Part shown: one piece after another, positions 7,350 to 15,173 of the stretch
Layout: the number at the start of each line of letters is the position of its first letter
Position numbering within the stretch: the first letter of the stretch is position 1
NCBI GenBank assembly: GCA_003021325.1
Contig: PXQM01000093.1
Location: 1-15,873 of the forward strand
Length of the DNA: 15,873 nucleotides
Direction of reading: 5' to 3'
From: Halobacteriales archaeon QH_10_70_21
GTDB lineage: Archaea; Halobacteriota; Halobacteria; Halobacteriales; Haloarculaceae
Notes under the pieces: generated by a model
Told to the model about the DNA's origin: nothing
Seen by the model: only the letters and a program-made list of their open reading frames with translations
Database searches by the model: none
Position numbers and translations under genes: made by a program

Positions 7350-7434
7350 TGCGAGGGGAGGGATTCGAACCCACGGACCTCTACAGGAGCGGATCTTAAG
7401 TCCGCCGCCTTTGTCCAGACTCGGCCACCCTCGC
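7350..7434 (-). tRNA. tRNA-Leu (anticodon UAA)
   Basis: The 85-base gene folds as a type II tRNA. The acceptor stem is GCGAGGG (7428-7434) with CCCTCGC (complement of 7351-7357) and the discriminator is A at 7350. The D-arm is closed by GCC/GGC, and the anticodon stem GCGGA/TCCGC flanks the loop CTTAAGA. The anticodon TAA is at 7396-7398. A long 14-base variable arm, typical of tRNA-Leu and tRNA-Ser, is followed by the T-arm with TTCGAAT. CCA is not encoded. The T-stem GTGGG/CCCTC contains one T-T mismatch at its second pair. No intron is visible. Confidence 0.95.
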
Positions 7435-7547
7435 GGGCGTCCCGCATCTCCGGTGGTTCCGGTGATAGGGGTTTCGGTCGGGGCGACGGGCGGCGGCCGG
7501 CGATACGGGGGTCCCGGAAGGAAGTAGTTCGGCTTCGAGAGCCGCTC

Positions 7548-7575
7548 TTACTACGTTTCAACGGAGAATTACTAC
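7548..7575 (+). promoter_or_regulatory. Paired TTACTAC motif upstream of the transporter promoter
   Basis: TTACTAC occurs at 7548-7554 and again at 7569-7575, exactly 21 bases apart (two helical turns). The second copy ends 9 bases before the T-run of the TATA-like element. The spacing on one face of the DNA fits a regulator binding site. The motif is short and untested. Confidence 0.4.
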
Positions 7576-7584
7576 AACGAAGGG

Positions 7585-7593
7585 TTTTTTTAA
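7585..7593 (+). promoter_or_regulatory. TATA-like element of the peptide-transporter operon
   Basis: TTTTTTTAA is preceded by CGAAGGG, which may be the BRE. Its centre is about 27 bases before the ATG at 7616, so the transcript is probably leaderless and the alternative TTG at 7610 would lie before the transcription start. Confidence 0.65.
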
Positions 7594-7615
7594 CGCCGGT
7601 CTACAAGCGTTGTTC

Positions 7616-9358
7616 ATGCGTTCTGATTCCCTCCCGGGTTCCGACGCCACGCGTCGACAGATACTCGCCGCGATGGGCGGAGCGGCCGCCGTCGGGGTGG
7701 CGGGCTGTGCCGGCAACGGCGACGACTCGACGGCGACCGAGGAGCCGGACGACGACGACGAGATGACCGAAACGGACGACTCGACGCCGGGAGACACGGT
7801 CCCGACCGGCGAGTTCACCGCCTCCGTCGCCGCCAACCCGAGCACCTTCGACCCGACGATCGTCGCGGACGCCACGTCGGCGTCCACCGTCGCGTCGCTG
7901 GCCTACGAGTCCCTGGTTACGCCCACGTTCGACCTCTCGGAGTTCCGCGGCCTGCTGGCCAGCGAGTTCGAACGCGTCGACGAGACCACCTATCGGTTCC
8001 AGCTCAGGGAGGGCGTCACGTTCCACAACGGCGACGAGTTCACCGCCGAAGACGTCGAGTTCTCCATCAACCGGACGAGCGGCACGACGAACGACGCCGA
8101 CGTCGCCTGGATCGAGTCCGTCGACGTCCAGGGGGACTACGAAATCGTCATCAACTCCAGCGAGCCCCACGCCCCCGCCCTGACAGACCTCGGTGCCGTC
8201 CCGATCCTGCCGAGCGGCGCCGACAGCATCAGCGAGAATCCCCAGGAGGACGACCACGACTTCCAGTCGGAGACGCTGGGGACGGGGCCGTACACCATCG
8301 AGGAGTTCCAGGCCGAGGACCGCCTGGTGATGACCGCCTACGGGGACTACTGGTACGACGGCGGCGACTACCCCAGTACGTCGCCGTGGGAGACCGTCAC
8401 CTTCCGCGTCATCCCCGAACAGGTCTCCCAGGAAGAGGCCATGCAGACGGGCGAACTCGACATGATCGACAACGCGGCGCCGTTCGACCTCCAGCAGTGG
8501 GAGGGCGCGACCGGCACGGTCGTCAAGGACGTCGCCGTCGGCTTCGACTTCATCACCTTCCCGGTGAACCAGGAGCCGTACACCAACCCCGACTTCCGCC
8601 GCGGCATGACCCGGCTCATCCCGCGGGAGGACGTCATCGAGGCCATCTTCGGCGGCAACGCGACGCCGCTGGCCGGCCCCATCAGCCCCGGCCTGGGTGC
8701 GTACTTCGACGCCGACGAGGAACAGCAACTGCGGGACGAGTTCGTCGGCGAGGACGTCGAGGCCGCCGAGGAGCTGCTCGACAGCGCCTTCGAGGCGGAG
8801 GACATCGAGAAGCCCTTCGAGGTCAGCCTCATCACCAACGTCAACCGGACGCGGGAGCGCTGGATGGAGGTCGTCCAGCAGCGGTTCGACGAGACGGAGT
8901 ACTTCGACGCGGAACTGGACGTGCGGTCGTTCGACGACCTGGTTCCGTTCCTGCTTGACCCCGAGGGCGCCGCACAGAGCACCGACGTCGTCGGCATCGG
9001 CTGGACAGGCGGCTCCGACCCCGACGGCCACGTCGCACAGCTGCTCCACTCGCGGAACCACGTCCCCGACGGGTTCAACTGGAACCTCTACGAGAACGAC
9101 GAGGTCGACCAGCTCATCGACGAGGGACAGACAACCGTCGACGTCGACGAGCGGTCCCAGATCTACAGCGACCTCCAGGAGGTTCTCGCCGAGGACTCCC
9201 CGATGGCGTTCATGTGGACGGGAGACCAGATCGACATCGTCAACTCCGACTCGGTGGCCAGCGTCGGCGACTGGCAGCCGCACCCGAACTCCAGCAGCCG
9301 GTACGATACCCTGTACGCCCCCGTCCGGGGCGAGATCGTCATCCCGCCCGAGAACTGA
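7616..9358 (+). CDS. dppA: Dipeptide/oligopeptide ABC transporter, Tat-exported lipoprotein receptor
   Basis: The protein has 580 residues. The N-terminus has a twin-arginine signal (Arg13-Arg14 in TRRQIL), a hydrophobic Ala/Gly/Val stretch and a lipobox ending at Cys31 (VAGC), so it is probably exported folded and lipid-anchored. An Asp/Glu/Thr-rich linker (about 35-66) leads into a family 5 solute-binding domain (SBP_bac_5). Typical motifs are LREGVTFHNGDEFTAEDVEFSI (about 126-147), ETLGTGPYTIEEF and the late NWNLYENDEVDQLIDEG. This receptor captures the substrate outside the cell and delivers it to the permeases encoded next. Family members carry peptides, nickel or other compounds, and the exact substrate cannot be read here. 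dppB follows after 21 bases. Confidence 0.9.
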   Translation: MRSDSLPGSDATRRQILAAMGGAAAVGVAGCAGNGDDSTATEEPDDDDEMTETDDSTPGDTVPTGEFTASVAANPSTFDPTIVADATSASTVASLAYESLVTPTFDLSEFRGLLASEFERVDETTYRFQLREGVTFHNGDEFTAEDVEFSINRTSGTTNDADVAWIESVDVQGDYEIVINSSEPHAPALTDLGAVPILPSGADSISENPQEDDHDFQSETLGTGPYTIEEFQAEDRLVMTAYGDYWYDGGDYPSTSPWETVTFRVIPEQVSQEEAMQTGELDMIDNAAPFDLQQWEGATGTVVKDVAVGFDFITFPVNQEPYTNPDFRRGMTRLIPREDVIEAIFGGNATPLAGPISPGLGAYFDADEEQQLRDEFVGEDVEAAEELLDSAFEAEDIEKPFEVSLITNVNRTRERWMEVVQQRFDETEYFDAELDVRSFDDLVPFLLDPEGAAQSTDVVGIGWTGGSDPDGHVAQLLHSRNHVPDGFNWNLYENDEVDQLIDEGQTTVDVDERSQIYSDLQEVLAEDSPMAFMWTGDQIDIVNSDSVASVGDWQPHPNSSSRYDTLYAPVRGEIVIPPEN

Positions 9359-9379
9359 CCACGGCGGTCACACTCCCCC

Positions 9380-10330
9380 ATGAGTCTCAGACGGTTCGTT
9401 TTCAAGCGGTTGCTCATCACCGTCCCGCTACTGCTGGGTGTGACGCTCGCGACGTTCCTGATGGTCCACTTCATCCCGGGTGACCCCATCGACTTCATCA
9501 CGCTGTTCACCGAGTTGGATCCGGAGACGGAGCAGCAGATACGCGAGCAGTACGGACTCAACAAGCCGGTCTACATCCAGTACATCGACTGGGTCGTTGG
9601 CGCCGCCCAGGGCGACTTCGGCCGGTCGATCATCTCGAACCGCCCGGTCACCGACGAGATCACGACCCGGCTGCCGTTCACGCTGTTGATGGGGTCGATG
9701 GCGTTCGTCATCGCGATCGTGACCGCGATCCCGACCGGCGTGGCCGCCGCCTACTACCGGAACACGACGGTCGACCAGGCGAGCCGCGTCTTCGCGCTCG
9801 TCGGCATCGCGCTGCCGAACTTCTGGCTCGGGCTCATCCTGATACTGGTGTTCGGCAGCTGGCTCGGCCTCTTCCCGGTGCTGCCGCCGACCGACAGCGG
9901 GCTGTTGAGCGTCGACATGGTGACCTACACGCTGCTGCCGGCCGCCGCCATCGGGACAGGGTCGACGGCGCTTCTGATGCGGCTGATGCGGTCCTCGATG
10001 GTCGAGGAACTCGACAAGGACTACGTCAAGATGGCCCGCGCGAAGGGGCTTCCGGAGCGACGGGTCATCGGCAAGCACGTCCTCCGGAACTCGCTCATCT
10101 CCGTCGTGACGGTCGCCGCCATCCAGGTGGCGTTCATCATCAGCGGCTCGGTCGTCGTCGAGATCGTCTTCGCGTACCCGGGCATCGGCCGGCTGCTCGT
10201 CAACCGCGTCGGCAACCGTGACTTCCCCGTCATCCAGGCGCTCGTGCTGCTCATCGGCGTCTCGGTCATCGTCGCGAACCTGTTCGCCGACGTGCTCTAC
10301 GCCTACCTCGACCCCAGAATACGATACTAA
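9380..10330 (+). CDS. dppB: Dipeptide/oligopeptide ABC transporter permease, DppB type
   Basis: The protein has 316 residues with about six membrane segments (roughly 8-30, 101-123, 136-163, 183-200, 238-262, 284-308). The start MSLRRFVFKRLLITVPLLLG and HFIPGDP (30-36) are hallmarks of this family. The EAA loop that docks on the ATPases is at about 214-233 (DYVKMARAKGLPERRVIGKH). VFAYPGIGRLLV near 263-274 is also conserved. It forms the membrane channel together with DppC. The stop codon is followed two bases later by the dppC start. Confidence 0.93.
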   Translation: MSLRRFVFKRLLITVPLLLGVTLATFLMVHFIPGDPIDFITLFTELDPETEQQIREQYGLNKPVYIQYIDWVVGAAQGDFGRSIISNRPVTDEITTRLPFTLLMGSMAFVIAIVTAIPTGVAAAYYRNTTVDQASRVFALVGIALPNFWLGLILILVFGSWLGLFPVLPPTDSGLLSVDMVTYTLLPAAAIGTGSTALLMRLMRSSMVEELDKDYVKMARAKGLPERRVIGKHVLRNSLISVVTVAAIQVAFIISGSVVVEIVFAYPGIGRLLVNRVGNRDFPVIQALVLLIGVSVIVANLFADVLYAYLDPRIRY

Positions 10331-10332
10331 CA

Positions 10333-11409
10333 ATGGCTACGAAGCGAAACGAAAGCGGACCCGAGCGCGGTCGCATCCGAATCGAGGGCTTCGACGGCGA
10401 GGCGGTCGAGGACCGCCAGCTGGAGTCCGACTGGGAGCCGAAGCTCCAGTCGGAGGAGGGGAAGGGCCGCCTCTACTACGCCTGGCGCCGGTTCAGGCGG
10501 AACCGCCTGGCGCTGTTCGGAGCGGCCGTAATCGGGTTCATGACGGTGCTTGCGGTGTTCGCACAGCCGATTCGGGTGCCGGAATCCGCGCCGGTGCTGG
10601 CCGGCCAGGTCCTCCAGCCGTTCGCGCTGGCGCCCGCCGACCCCGCGAACCAGAACGTCCTGATGGGCCACACGCCCCCGACGCTCGAGAACACCCTCAC
10701 CTGGCCGCCGTCCGGCCTCCACCTGTTCGGCACCGACTGGGCCGGCCGCGACATCCTCTCGCGGGTGATGTACGGCGGCCGCTGGAGCCTCTCTATCGGC
10801 TTCATCGCGGTCGCCGTGGCGCTCCTCATCGGGGTCCCGCTCGGCGCCCTGGCGGGCTACTACGGCGGCTACGTCGACGAGGTCATCATGCGCGTCGTCG
10901 ACATGCTGTACGCGTTCCCGTTCATCGTGCTGGCCATCGCGGTCATCGCGATCCTGGGCCGGGGGTACTGGGAGCTCGTCTTCGCGCTGGTCGCCGTCGG
11001 CTGGCTCTCGTACGCCCGCATCCTTCGCGGCGAGATACTGAGCGTCAAGGAAAACGAGTACGTCACCGCCGCGAAGGCGCTCGGGGCGACGGACCGCTCC
11101 ATCATCACCCGCCACATCCTCCCGAACGCGATGGCGCCGGTCATCGTGCAGGCGACGCTCAGCGTCGGGACCACGGTGCTGGCCGCCGCCGCGCTCGGCT
11201 TCATCGGGCTCGGCCTCTCGCCCGCCAGCGCCGAGTGGGGCGTGATGCTCAACGTCGAGCAGGACTCGATGGCCAGGGGCCGCTGGTGGGCCGGGTTCTT
11301 CCCCGGCTTCGCCATCTTCCTGTTCGTCCTGGCCATCAACCTCGTCGGCGACGGCGTCCGCGACGCCTTCGACCCCCAGGGCGACAAGGGCGGGGGTGAG
11401 TTCAGATAG
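10333..11409 (+). CDS. dppC: Dipeptide/oligopeptide ABC transporter permease, DppC type
   Basis: The protein has 358 residues. A charged cytoplasmic N-terminus (about 1-57) is longer than in E. coli DppC. It is followed by TM1 (58-77), an outside loop with LFGTDWAGRDILSRVMYG (131-148), and five more membrane segments (about 151-176, 191-209, 213-231, 266-292, 322-340). The EAA motif is at 242-264 (EYVTAAKALGATDRSIITRH). GLGLSPASAEWG (292-303) is typical of the family. It pairs with DppB. Its TAG stop is immediately followed by the dppD ATG, so translation is probably coupled. Confidence 0.93.
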   Translation: MATKRNESGPERGRIRIEGFDGEAVEDRQLESDWEPKLQSEEGKGRLYYAWRRFRRNRLALFGAAVIGFMTVLAVFAQPIRVPESAPVLAGQVLQPFALAPADPANQNVLMGHTPPTLENTLTWPPSGLHLFGTDWAGRDILSRVMYGGRWSLSIGFIAVAVALLIGVPLGALAGYYGGYVDEVIMRVVDMLYAFPFIVLAIAVIAILGRGYWELVFALVAVGWLSYARILRGEILSVKENEYVTAAKALGATDRSIITRHILPNAMAPVIVQATLSVGTTVLAAAALGFIGLGLSPASAEWGVMLNVEQDSMARGRWWAGFFPGFAIFLFVLAINLVGDGVRDAFDPQGDKGGGEFR

Positions 11410-12428
11410 ATGGCGATGCTCGAGGTGGAGGACCTGAACGTCCGCTTCTACACCGAGGACGGGGTAGTGAAGGCGACCAACGACCTCTCCTACCAGGTCG
11501 AGGCCGGCGAGCGGTTCGGCGTCGTCGGCGAGAGCGGCGCGGGCAAGAGCGTCACCAGCCTCGCTGTGATGCGGCTCATCGACGAGCCCGGCGTCATCGA
11601 GAGCGGCGAAATCCGGTTCAAGGGCCGGAACCTCCTGGAGCTCGACGACGAGGAGATGCGAAAGCTCCGGGGCAACGAGATCGCGATGATATTCCAGGAC
11701 GCCGAGACCGCGCTGAACCCGGCCTACACGGTCGGCGAGCAGATCTCGGAGGCGATCCGGCACCACCTCGGCATGGACGAGGCGGCCGCCAGGGAGCGCG
11801 CGATCGAGATGCTCGAGTCGGTCGGGATTCCCGACCCCGGCCAGCGGTACTCGAACTACCCCCACGAGTTCTCCGGCGGGATGCAGCAGCGGGCGGTCAT
11901 CGCGATGGCGCTGTCCTGCGACCCGGACCTCATCATCGCCGACGAGCCGACGACCGCCCTGGACGTCTCATCACCCACGACCTCGGCGTCGTCGCCGAGT
12001 TCTGCGACCGAGTGATGGTGATGTACGCCGGCCACCCGGTCGAGATGGCGCCCGTCGAGGACGTCTACTACGACCCACAGCACCCCTACACCGTCGGGCT
12101 GATGGGCTCGATTCCCCGCATCGGGGACGACCGCGACCGGCTGCAGACCATCCCCGGCCGGATGCCGGACCTCATCGAGATGCCGCCCGGCTGTAACTTC
12201 CACCCCAGGTGTCCGTACGCCGAGGAGAGCTGCACCAGGCGCGAGCCGCAGCTCGTGGACACGGCGACGGGTCGGGCGGCCAACGTCTCGGACCACACGG
12301 CGCAGGCGGCCGCCTGCCTCGCCCACACCGGCGAGCTGTCCGAGCCGCTCGACTACGAGGTGCGGGTCAGGGGAGAGAGCCGGGGCGACCCCGTCGAGTC
12401 GACCGACGGAGGGACCGTCGATGAGTAG
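11410..12428 (+). pseudogene. dppD: Dipeptide ABC transporter ATPase, DppD type, broken by internal deletion
   Basis: The first frame (11410 onward) has Walker A GESGAGKS (40-47), the Q-loop (IFQDAET, Gln96), signature FSGGMQQR (154-161), Walker B LIIADE (174-179) and D-loop TTALDV (181-186). It then becomes Ser/Thr-rich and stops at 12013-12015. From 11970 a second frame continues the protein with ITHDLGVVAEFCDRV (the H-loop), HPYTVGL and the C-terminal domain with CNFHPRC, SC and AAAC. That cysteine pattern binds a 4Fe-4S cluster in some DppD proteins. The neighbouring DppF has about 23 residues between these joints where only TC (11968-11969) remains here. This implies a loss of about 67 bases, which explains the frame change. 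It overlaps dppF by 8 bases. As read, no complete ATPase can be made. Confidence 0.88.
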
Positions 12429-13746
12429 CGACGAGCCGCTCGTCCGGGCGGAGAACCTCAAGAAGTACTACCAGTCGGAGACCGACGTCATCGACCGGCT
12501 GCTCGGCCGCCAGACGTGGGTGAAGGCCGTCGACGGCGTCGACCTGGAGATCGGGGCCGGCGAGACGTTCGGTCTCGTCGGCGAGTCCGGCTGCGGCAAG
12601 AGCACCGTCGGCCGGACGCTGCTGCGGCTCGAGGAACCGACCGAGGGGAGCGTCTACTACAAGGGCCGGGACGTCGGCGAGCTCTCGGGGAGCGAGCTCC
12701 GCGAACTCCGGAAGGAGATACAGATCATCTTCCAGAACCCCCAGTCCAGCCTCAACCCTCGGCTCACGGTCAACGACATCATCGGGGAGGCGCTGGACAT
12801 CCACGGACTCGCCGAGGGACAGTCCCGCGACGACCGCATCAAGGAGCTGCTCGAGCGCGTCGGGCTGAACGCGAGCCACGCCAACCGCTACCCCCACGAG
12901 TTCTCCGGCGGCCAGCTGCAGCGCATCGGTATCGCGCGGGCGCTGGCCGTCGATCCGGAGTTCATCGTCTGCGACGAACCCGTCAGCGCGCTCGACGTCT
13001 CCGTCCAGGCGCAGATACTCAACCTGCTGGAGGACCTCCAGGACGAGTTCGGCATCTCGTACCTGTTCATCGCCCACGACCTCTCGGTCGTCGAGCACGT
13101 TGCCGACCGCATCGCAGTGATGTACCTCGGCGAAATCGCCGAAATCGGGACGCCCGAGGAGCTGTTCTCGACGCCACAGCACCCCTACACGGAGGCGCTG
13201 CTGTCGGCGATTCCGGAGCCGGACCCGCTGTGGGAGGCCGACCGAATCATCCTCGAGGGGTCGGTCCCCTCGCCGATAGACCCGCCGGCGGGTTGTAGGT
13301 TCCACACGCGGTGTCCGCACGTGATACAGCCGAAGGAGTACGACTTCGAGCAGGACGAGTGGCGGGCGGTCCTCGAGCTACAGGAGCGCATCGAGCGGGC
13401 CGACATCGACTTCGAGAGCATCGACGCCGAGCGGGGCGACGACGCCGGCGCGGTCGCCGCCGCGATCCGGGCGGAGTACGGCGTCCCGGAGACGCTCTCG
13501 GACCCTGCGGCCGAGGCGGTGCTCGCCGAAGCGCTAGAGTCGGCCGCCGTCGAGGAGTTCGACGCCGCCGCCACGATGCTTGAGGACGTCTTCGTGACGC
13601 CGTGTCGGGCCCACGAGCCGGAGCTGCGCGACATCGAGAGCGGCCGTGCGGCCTGTCACCTGTTCGACCCCCGCTACGAGGACGGCAGCGTCGACGAATC
13701 CGAGCGGGGGGCGGGGGCGGAGTCCACCGCCGCCGGCGACGACTGA
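12421..13746 (+). CDS. dppF: Dipeptide/oligopeptide ABC transporter ATPase, DppF type
   Basis: The protein has 441 residues, longer than the roughly 330 of bacterial DppF. The nucleotide-binding domain is complete: Walker A GESGCGKS (54-61), Q-loop IFQNPQSS (Gln105), signature FSGGQLQR (161-168), Walker B FIVCDE (181-186), D-loop SALD and H-loop IAHD (His219). The C-terminal oligopeptide-transporter domain has Cys292, Cys298 (CRFHTRC), Cys395 and Cys412 (AACHLF). Between the second and third cysteine lies an acidic, helical-looking insert of about 95 residues (300-394), which accounts for the extra length. I recall similar extensions in haloarchaeal homologues. ATP hydrolysis here drives the DppBC channel, normally as a heterodimer with DppD. 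Its ATG overlaps the dppD end (ATGAGTAG). Confidence 0.92.
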   Translation: MSSDEPLVRAENLKKYYQSETDVIDRLLGRQTWVKAVDGVDLEIGAGETFGLVGESGCGKSTVGRTLLRLEEPTEGSVYYKGRDVGELSGSELRELRKEIQIIFQNPQSSLNPRLTVNDIIGEALDIHGLAEGQSRDDRIKELLERVGLNASHANRYPHEFSGGQLQRIGIARALAVDPEFIVCDEPVSALDVSVQAQILNLLEDLQDEFGISYLFIAHDLSVVEHVADRIAVMYLGEIAEIGTPEELFSTPQHPYTEALLSAIPEPDPLWEADRIILEGSVPSPIDPPAGCRFHTRCPHVIQPKEYDFEQDEWRAVLELQERIERADIDFESIDAERGDDAGAVAAAIRAEYGVPETLSDPAAEAVLAEALESAAVEEFDAAATMLEDVFVTPCRAHEPELRDIESGRAACHLFDPRYEDGSVDESERGAGAESTAAGDD

Positions 13747-13772
13747 TACGGCCGTCGTGACGATGTATCGGT

Positions 13773-13820
13773 GGTCGCCGACCCCTACTGGCGGCGACCG
13801 ACACAGGACCGCGTCGGTCC
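13773..13820. terminator. Two small hairpins after the transporter operon
   Basis: GGTCGCCG (13773-13780) pairs perfectly with CGGCGACC (13792-13799) across 11 bases. A second hairpin, GGACC (13806-13810) with GGTCC (13816-13820), follows directly. They begin 27 bases after the dppF stop and lie before the promoter of the next gene. No T-run is seen, so termination is inferred from position only. Confidence 0.35.
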
Positions 13821-13843
13821 GTCCCGCCCGACGCGGAACGCAC

Positions 13844-13847
13844 TTTA
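13844..13847 (+). promoter_or_regulatory. TATA-like element before the hypothetical gene at 13874
   Basis: TTTA in CACTTTACCC lies about 28 bases before the ATG at 13874, the same spacing as the other leaderless genes in this window. The surrounding sequence is otherwise GC-rich. Confidence 0.45.
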
Positions 13848-13873
13848 CCCGTCGGGTCCTAACGGGGGCGACG

Positions 13874-14407
13874 ATGCGACGGATTTACCAGTCGGACGCG
13901 CTGGACCGGGACGACGACGACCCGTTCCAGCCGGGCGAACGCGAGGGTGAGGAGAAGCCGCGTGCGGCCCGGACCCTGCCGGTGCGGACGCTGAGCGACG
14001 CCCTGCTCCCGACGCGGCTCCGCCACCGCGCGATATCCGTCGACGTCTCCTCGCCGCAGGACGTCTACGAGGCCGGCGAGACGGTACCGTTCACCGTCAG
14101 GATGAAGAACGCGATGCCGTTCCCGGTGAGCGTGCCGACGGCCTCGCCGCTGCTGTGGACCTGGGCGGTCGACGGCCACCGGGAGGCCTCCCACGTACCG
14201 GAGACCCCGGCCCGGGAGCCGAGCGCCCTCGCGTTCGACCGCGGCGAGTGGAAAACGTTCCGCCGGCGCTGGGACGGGATGTTCCAGGTCGCCGAGGCGG
14301 AGTGGACCGACGCCGGCCCTGGCGAGTACACGATACGCGCCGGCATCAACGTCGGGTCCGCGCCGGCGAAGGGGGTCCACGACGAGATGACCGTCGAGAT
14401 ACGGTAG
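13874..14407 (+). CDS. Conserved haloarchaeal hypothetical protein with Ig-like (BsuPI-like?) domain
   Basis: The protein has 177 residues. It has no signal peptide or clear membrane segment. The first 40 residues are charged (DDDDPFQPGEREGEE). From about 53 there is a beta-rich stretch: ISVDVSSPQDVYEAGETVPF, TVRMKNAMPFPVSV, PLLWTWAVDGH, and at the end GEYTIRAGINVGSAP. The order (strand, 'Y-AGE-V-F', 'N-PV-V', then 'W-F-W', 'PGEYTIRA') recalls Ig-like folds such as the intracellular proteinase inhibitor BsuPI, but this is only a resemblance. The function is unknown. The start is chosen because it is the first ATG after a TATA-like element and the residues before it are low-complexity. It converges with the regulator gene, leaving 6 bases between the two stop codons. 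Confidence 0.7.
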   Translation: MRRIYQSDALDRDDDDPFQPGEREGEEKPRAARTLPVRTLSDALLPTRLRHRAISVDVSSPQDVYEAGETVPFTVRMKNAMPFPVSVPTASPLLWTWAVDGHREASHVPETPAREPSALAFDRGEWKTFRRRWDGMFQVAEAEWTDAGPGEYTIRAGINVGSAPAKGVHDEMTVEIR

Positions 14408-14413
14408 CCGCCG

Positions 14414-14752
14414 TCAGGACTCCTCGCCGTAGAGCCGGTTGGTCGCCGACTCCGCGAGCGTCCGGATGTCGGCGACGAGCTCGTCGCTCCGGTCGATGGC
14501 GTACGCCGGGTCCTCGTCGTCGCCGGTCGACTCGACGATGTCGAACGGCTCCATCGCCTCCAGCGCCTCGATGACGGCGCTCTGGTAGACGTCGGCGTGG
14601 GCGGCGATGTCGGCCGTCGTCAGCGGTTCCTCCGCGTAGAACAGGGTCACCAGAATGCGCGCCCGCACCCGGTTGGCGAACAGTTTGACGAGACCGTTCC
14701 TGTCGACGAGCGTCGTAACGTCGTCGGCCGGTCCCTCGGGAGCGTCGGACAT
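14414..14752 (-). CDS. Small winged-helix transcriptional regulator (ArsR/MarR-like)
   Basis: The protein has 112 residues. The segment LVKLFANRVRARILVTLFYAEEPLTTADIAAHADVYQSAVIEALEAME (about 22-69, quoted in parts in the family) is a typical helix-turn-helix, with LTTADIAAHADV as positioning helix and YQSAVIEALEAM as recognition helix. The wing would be FDIVESTGDDEDPAYAID (about 71-88). An amphipathic C-terminal helix (ELVADIRTLAESATNRLY) could dimerise. Its targets are unknown. A palindrome covers its own TATA box, suggesting autoregulation. It lies 47 bases downstream of the ferredoxin gene on the same strand but has its own promoter. Confidence 0.75.
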   Translation of the reverse strand: MSDAPEGPADDVTTLVDRNGLVKLFANRVRARILVTLFYAEEPLTTADIAAHADVYQSAVIEALEAMEPFDIVESTGDDEDPAYAIDRSDELVADIRTLAESATNRLYGEES

Positions 14753-14773
14753 GTCGGGAGGATTGCCACCGGA

Positions 14774-14786
14774 GTGGTATAACCAC
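14774..14786 (-). promoter_or_regulatory. TATA box inside a 13-base palindrome (regulator gene promoter/operator)
   Basis: GTGGT-ATA-ACCAC is a perfect interrupted palindrome containing the TATA element (TTATAC on the minus strand). Its centre is about 28 bases before the ATG complementary to 14750-14752. A further CCAC-N4-GTGG (14767-14778) overlaps it on the start-codon side. A dimeric regulator bound here would block TBP, so it is a candidate autoregulatory operator. Confidence 0.55.
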
Positions 14787-14799
14787 ACCGAAACGGCGG

Positions 14800-15135
14800 T
14801 CACCAGTCGACCGAGAGGGTGCCGTCGCCCTCGGGGTCGGGGGCGACCTCCTCGTCGGTTCGCCGGTCGACGACGTGGATGACGCCGCGGTCCTTCTTGG
14901 CCGGGCAGATTTCGGCGGCCCGGACGTTGTGCTCGAGGTCCGTCTCGTCGAAGAAGTAGACGTTCGGCTCGGCGATGCCGGTGTCCAGCCGCAGCTCCCA
15001 GTTGTCCGAGACCTCGGCGCACTTGCCCGCACCGATGCACCTGTTGGCCTCGAAGATTAGCTTGTAGGGCGCCTCCTCGACCGGCGGCGCGTCGCGCTCG
15101 CCGATGTCGCTCGGGTCGACGGGTTCGTCGGGCAT
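14800..15135 (-). CDS. Ferredoxin, probable single 3Fe-4S cluster type
   Basis: The protein has 111 residues. YKLIFEANRCIGAGKCAEVS (24-43) gives Cys33 and Cys39 with five residues between them, and EICPAKK (75-81) gives Cys77 followed by Pro. In classic 4Fe-4S ferredoxins the first group is C-x2-C-x2-C; here the middle position is not Cys, as in 3Fe-4S ferredoxins that serve cytochrome P450 and similar partners. The acidic first 20 residues (PVDPSDIGERDAPPVEE) are a haloarchaeal-type extension. It should be a cytoplasmic one-electron carrier; its partner enzyme is not in the window. The start is the ATG complementary to 15133-15135. An ATTT/AAAT element at 15159-15162 lies about 25 bases upstream. 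The broken TrkA-C gene ends 38 bases upstream. Confidence 0.8.
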   Translation of the reverse strand: MPDEPVDPSDIGERDAPPVEEAPYKLIFEANRCIGAGKCAEVSDNWELRLDTGIAEPNVYFFDETDLEHNVRAAEICPAKKDRGVIHVVDRRTDEEVAPDPEGDGTLSVDW

Positions 15136-15173
15136 ACGTCCACGTCGGGTCTCGCCGGATTTGACGGTATCGA

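Noticed and set aside
7601..9283. A 560-residue minus-strand frame opposite dppA
   Set aside because: The composition is Val/Asp/Arg repeats produced by the complement of an acidic protein; dppA has a Tat lipobox and family motifs.
10327..11865. A 512-residue minus-strand frame opposite dppC and dppD
   Set aside because: It crosses two genes with strong family motifs and shows no domain of its own.
11410..12428. Programmed frameshifting to make full-length DppD
   Set aside because: About 22 residues present in the paralogue are missing at the joint, so shifting frame alone would not give a normal ATPase, and there is no slippery run at the joint.
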